Source: JADKAV01 sp963818505 (GTDB taxonomy: Bacteria; Actinomycetota; Actinomycetes; S36-B12; UBA10799). From it: 64,000 nucleotides of DNA. Under the pieces are notes generated by a model. It was not told the origin of the DNA and did no database searches. It saw only the letters and a list, made by a program, of their open reading frames with translations. Where the stretch lies: the NCBI GenBank assembly GCA_963818505.1, contig CAWFSJ010000001.1, forward strand, positions 992,001 through 1,056,000. Reading direction: 5' to 3'. This document shows, one piece after another, positions 61,706-64,000 of the stretch; position 1 is the stretch's first letter; each line of letters begins with the position of its first letter. The translations under genes and the position numbers were made by a program.

Positions 61706-62761
61706 TCAGAACGTGCGCGTGATCCGACCGGACCCCAGCACCCGCGTTCCGTCGTAGAGCACCGCGATCTGACCCGGCGCGACACCGGACAACTCCTCCA
61801 GCAGTTCGACCGTTCCCGAGTTGTACCGGGCGGCGACCGGATCACCGTGTGCGCGGATCTGCACGTCGACCTCAGCCGTCTGCAACGTCTCACCCGCCCA
61901 TCGCAGCCGGTCGAGTTCCAGACCCTTCACACGCAGCAGCCTGGGCGGACCGACGAACACGGTATTGACGCCCAGGTCGACATCCACGATGTAGCGAGCC
62001 TGTCCGTCGGCCGCTGGTTGCTGCAGGTTGAGGCCCCGGCGCTGGCCGATGGTGAAGCCCACCGCGCCGTGGTGCGAGCCGACCTGCTCGCCGGTGGTCA
62101 CATCGACGATCGGTCCGTCCTGCCCGCCGAGGCGCTCGGCCAGGAAACCGCGGGTGTCACCGTCGGGGATGAAGCAGATGTCGTGACTGTCGGGCTTGTC
62201 TGCCACCAGCAGCCCGCGATCCGCGGCCTCTCGGCGAACCTCGGCCTTGACACTGTCTCCCAGCGGGAACAGCGACCCGGCCAACTGCTCGGCATCGAGC
62301 ACTCCCAGGACGTAGGACTGGTCCTTGTCCGGGTCGATCGCCCGGTGCAGCTCAACCCCGTCCTCACCCTCGACCAGGCGTGCGTAATGACCGGTCCCGA
62401 CCGCGTCGAAGCCCAGCGCCTGCGCCCGTTCAAGCACGGCGGCGAACTTGATGTGCTGGTTGCAGCTCACGCAGGGGTTCGGCGTGCGGCCTTGTGCGTA
62501 TTCGTGCAGGAAGTCATCGAGAACCGTCTCCTGAAACCGCGCCGCGAAGTCCCAGACGTAGAACGCAATGCCGAGCAGGTCGGCTGCCCGTCGCGCGTCG
62601 TGGACGTCTTCGAGAGTGCAGCAACCCCGGCCGCCGCCCGCGTACCTCTTCTCAGCAAGCGCGAGATGAACGCCGGTCACGTCGTAGCCCGCGTCGAGCA
62701 GGCGGGCGGCAGCAACTGCGGAATCGACACCGCCGGACATTGCGGCCACTACCCGCTTCAC
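61706..62761 (-). CDS. mnmA: tRNA 2-thiouridylase MnmA
   Basis: 351 residues. PP-loop AMSGGVDSAVAAARLL, catalytic Cys in NPCVSCNQHIKF and the paired Cys in DSHDICFIPDGD; C-terminal beta domains. Adds sulfur to U34 of tRNA Lys/Glu/Gln. GTG at 62761 overlaps the iscS stop by four bases (GTGA): sulfur donor and user are co-translated. Confidence 0.96.
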   Translation of the reverse strand: MKRVVAAMSGGVDSAVAAARLLDAGYDVTGVHLALAEKRYAGGGRGCCTLEDVHDARRAADLLGIAFYVWDFAARFQETVLDDFLHEYAQGRTPNPCVSCNQHIKFAAVLERAQALGFDAVGTGHYARLVEGEDGVELHRAIDPDKDQSYVLGVLDAEQLAGSLFPLGDSVKAEVRREAADRGLLVADKPDSHDICFIPDGDTRGFLAERLGGQDGPIVDVTTGEQVGSHHGAVGFTIGQRRGLNLQQPAADGQARYIVDVDLGVNTVFVGPPRLLRVKGLELDRLRWAGETLQTAEVDVQIRAHGDPVAARYNSGTVELLEELSGVAPGQIAVLYDGTRVLGSGRITRTF

Positions 62762-63870
62762 GACAGACTCCCGGCCCGCCGGGCCCGCTCTACGGCTGCA
62801 GGCAGCGCAGCCGCGAGCGCGTCGACATCGGCGGCGGTGGAGTTCCACCCCAACGAGAACCGCAGAGACGAACTGGCCGCGGACACGTCGGCACCCATGG
62901 CCAGCAGCACGTGGCTGGGCTGCGGTATGCCTGCCGTGCAGGCAGAGCCGGTCGACACCGCGATCCCGGCCGCGTCCAGAAGCATGAGCAGCGCGTCCCC
63001 GGGACAACCCGGGAAACTGAAATGGGCGTTGTTCGCCAGCCGGTGCACCGGATCGCCGTTGAGCACAGCGTCGGGGACCGCGGCGAAGACCGCGGCGATC
63101 AGGTCGTCGCGAAGTGGGGCCAGGTCGGGCTTCGGCGCGGCAAGGGCGGCCGCGAACCCGGCGATGCCGGCAGCGTCAACCGTTCCAGATCGAATGTCGC
63201 GCTCCTGGCCGCCACCGTGGACCAGCGCCTGGACGTGCACCGACCTGTCCAGGACCAGCGCTCCGACACCGACCGGTCCCCCGACCTTGTGCGCCGACAG
63301 GGCCACGGACTCGACGCCGTCAAGATCCATGTCGAGCTGCCCGAGAGCCTGCACGGCGTCGGTGTGCACCGGTACGCCGCGCGCGGCGCAGAGCGCGGCG
63401 ACTTCGGCGACCGGCTCAATGGTCCCGACCTCGTTGTTCGCGTACATCACCGCCACCAGCGCAACGTCGGGGCCGAGCATTTCTTCCAGAGCGTCCAGGT
63501 CCACCCGACCCAGTGCGTCGACCCCGATCCGCTCGACGGCGAAACCCTCGTCGGCCAAGGCGTCGGCGGGATCCAGGACCGCATGATGCTCCACGGCACT
63601 GACGAGGACACGCTGCTTGCCGCTGGCCCGGGCGATCCCCTTGACCCCCAGATTGTCAGCCTCGGTGCCACCGGAGGTGAAGACCACATCTGCCGGCTTG
63701 ACGGCCAGCAGCGACGCGATCAGCTCGCGCGACTCCTCCACGACTGCCCGAGCCTGTCGGCCGGCGGTGTGCAGACTGGATGGATTTCCCACGTGGTCCC
63801 ACTGCTCACGCATGGCCGCGAGCGCCTCAGGACGAAGCGCGGTGGTCGCGGCGTGGTCGAGGTAGTGCAC
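62758..63870 (-). CDS. iscS: cysteine desulfurase (IscS/NifS type)
   Basis: 370 residues. PLP lysine in LSAHKVGGPVGVG, the start MHYLDHAATTALRPEAL, catalytic Cys in the loop SACTAGIPQPSHVLLAMG. Gives sulfur to MnmA encoded directly downstream. GTG start preceded at six bases by TACCAT. Confidence 0.96.
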   Translation of the reverse strand: MHYLDHAATTALRPEALAAMREQWDHVGNPSSLHTAGRQARAVVEESRELIASLLAVKPADVVFTSGGTEADNLGVKGIARASGKQRVLVSAVEHHAVLDPADALADEGFAVERIGVDALGRVDLDALEEMLGPDVALVAVMYANNEVGTIEPVAEVAALCAARGVPVHTDAVQALGQLDMDLDGVESVALSAHKVGGPVGVGALVLDRSVHVQALVHGGGQERDIRSGTVDAAGIAGFAAALAAPKPDLAPLRDDLIAAVFAAVPDAVLNGDPVHRLANNAHFSFPGCPGDALLMLLDAAGIAVSTGSACTAGIPQPSHVLLAMGADVSAASSSLRFSLGWNSTAADVDALAAALPAAVERARRAGSLS

Positions 63871-63876
63871 CTCAAC

Positions 63877-63882
63877 ATGGTA
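63877..63882 (-). promoter_or_regulatory. -10 element of iscS-mnmA
   Basis: TACCAT on the minus strand, six bases before the iscS GTG. The preceding gene (phosphorylase) stops only 20 bases further upstream on the same strand. Confidence 0.55.
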
Positions 63883-63902
63883 GGTGGGCCTTGCAGCCCG
63901 GC

Positions 63903-64000
63903 TTACTTGTGGACCGGCACCGAGGGGGCGTGCCAGATGCGGTCGAGGTAGTCCTGGATGGAGCGGTCGGAGGAGAAGAACCCGGATCGCGCGATGTTGT
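63903..64000 (-). CDS. glgP: glycogen/maltodextrin phosphorylase, C-terminal fragment
   Basis: Only the last 32 codons are inside the window. The translation starts NIARSGFFSSDRSIQDYLDR and ends in VPVHK, followed by TAA. The 'N-I-A-x-S-G-x-F-S-S-D-R-x-I' block is the hallmark C-terminus of GlgP/MalP. It releases glucose-1-phosphate from storage glucan. Transcribed toward iscS. Confidence 0.85.
   Translation of the reverse strand, partial: NIARSGFFSSDRSIQDYLDRIWHAPSVPVHK

Noticed and set aside
61847..63951. Long plus-strand frames over mnmA-iscS
   Set aside because: Antisense to two clear enzymes with intact catalytic motifs.

Overview
The window is a gene-dense, high-GC chromosomal segment of an actinobacterium (Actinomycetota), probably an uncultured or poorly described lineage. 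The evidence is the gene content and order. The block argS - lysA - hom-thrC-thrB - rho-rpmE-prfA-prmC-sua5/tsaC-like - wecA/rfe - atpI...atpBEFHAGDC - PduO-type cobalamin adenosyltransferase - murA is the same core order known from Mycobacterium tuberculosis. NucS mismatch repair, an Asp-type MurA, a long Rho N-terminal insertion, DUF2089/DUF4097 genes and frequent GTG starts all fit. I cannot name a genus. I see no prophage, IS element or CRISPR array.

Layout. 1-9.6 kb: the 3' end of crotonyl-CoA carboxylase/reductase, a PPOX protein, an ABC-F ATPase, hydrolases and an SDR, an ABC exporter pair, a PAS-GGDEF diguanylate cyclase and an OsmC protein. 9.6-19.7 kb: a tandem-module 3-hydroxyacyl-CoA dehydrogenase, a double GNAT protein, a duplicated palindromic repeat, an hbd-membrane protein-nucS operon, murA, a CPBP protease, a membrane alpha/beta hydrolase and the adenosyltransferase. 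19.8-27.5 kb: the complete F-type ATP synthase operon. 27.7-36 kb: a secreted protein, wecA, glyA, a second palindromic repeat locus, a degenerate TsaC, prmC, prfA, rpmE and rho. 36-47 kb: a CoA-binding protein, the threonine operon, an uncharacterised esterase-esterase-ATP-grasp cluster, lysA, an SDR and argS. 47-56.5 kb: a lipoprotein, tRNA-Arg(CCG), a sugar-hydrolase-like propeller, an LRV-repeat protein, membrane and acyltransferase genes, a DUF2089/DUF4097 pair with its own palindromic operator, a zincin, an alkyltransferase-like protein, VanZ and gatCAB. 56.5-64 kb: an SDR, ligA, a MetE-like protein, two TRIC channels, mnmA, iscS and the 3' end of a glycogen phosphorylase.

How it works together. 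Most of the window is housekeeping: ATP synthesis, cell-wall precursors, Asp-family amino acids, translation termination, tRNA charging and thiolation, and DNA repair. Accessory metabolism (Ccr, two 3-hydroxyacyl-CoA dehydrogenases, a B12 adenosyltransferase) hints at ethylmalonyl-CoA or butyryl-CoA chemistry. A strong genome-style signal is a TANNNT-like hexamer 6-7 nt upstream of the start codon of most first-in-transcript genes, pointing to pervasive leaderless mRNAs. The best candidate for an undescribed system is the esterase/ATP-grasp triad at 39.8-42.9 kb. The best candidate for an undescribed element family is the perfect or near-perfect palindrome at 12.5, 12.6 and 31.1 kb. No gap without a gene exceeds 300 bases.
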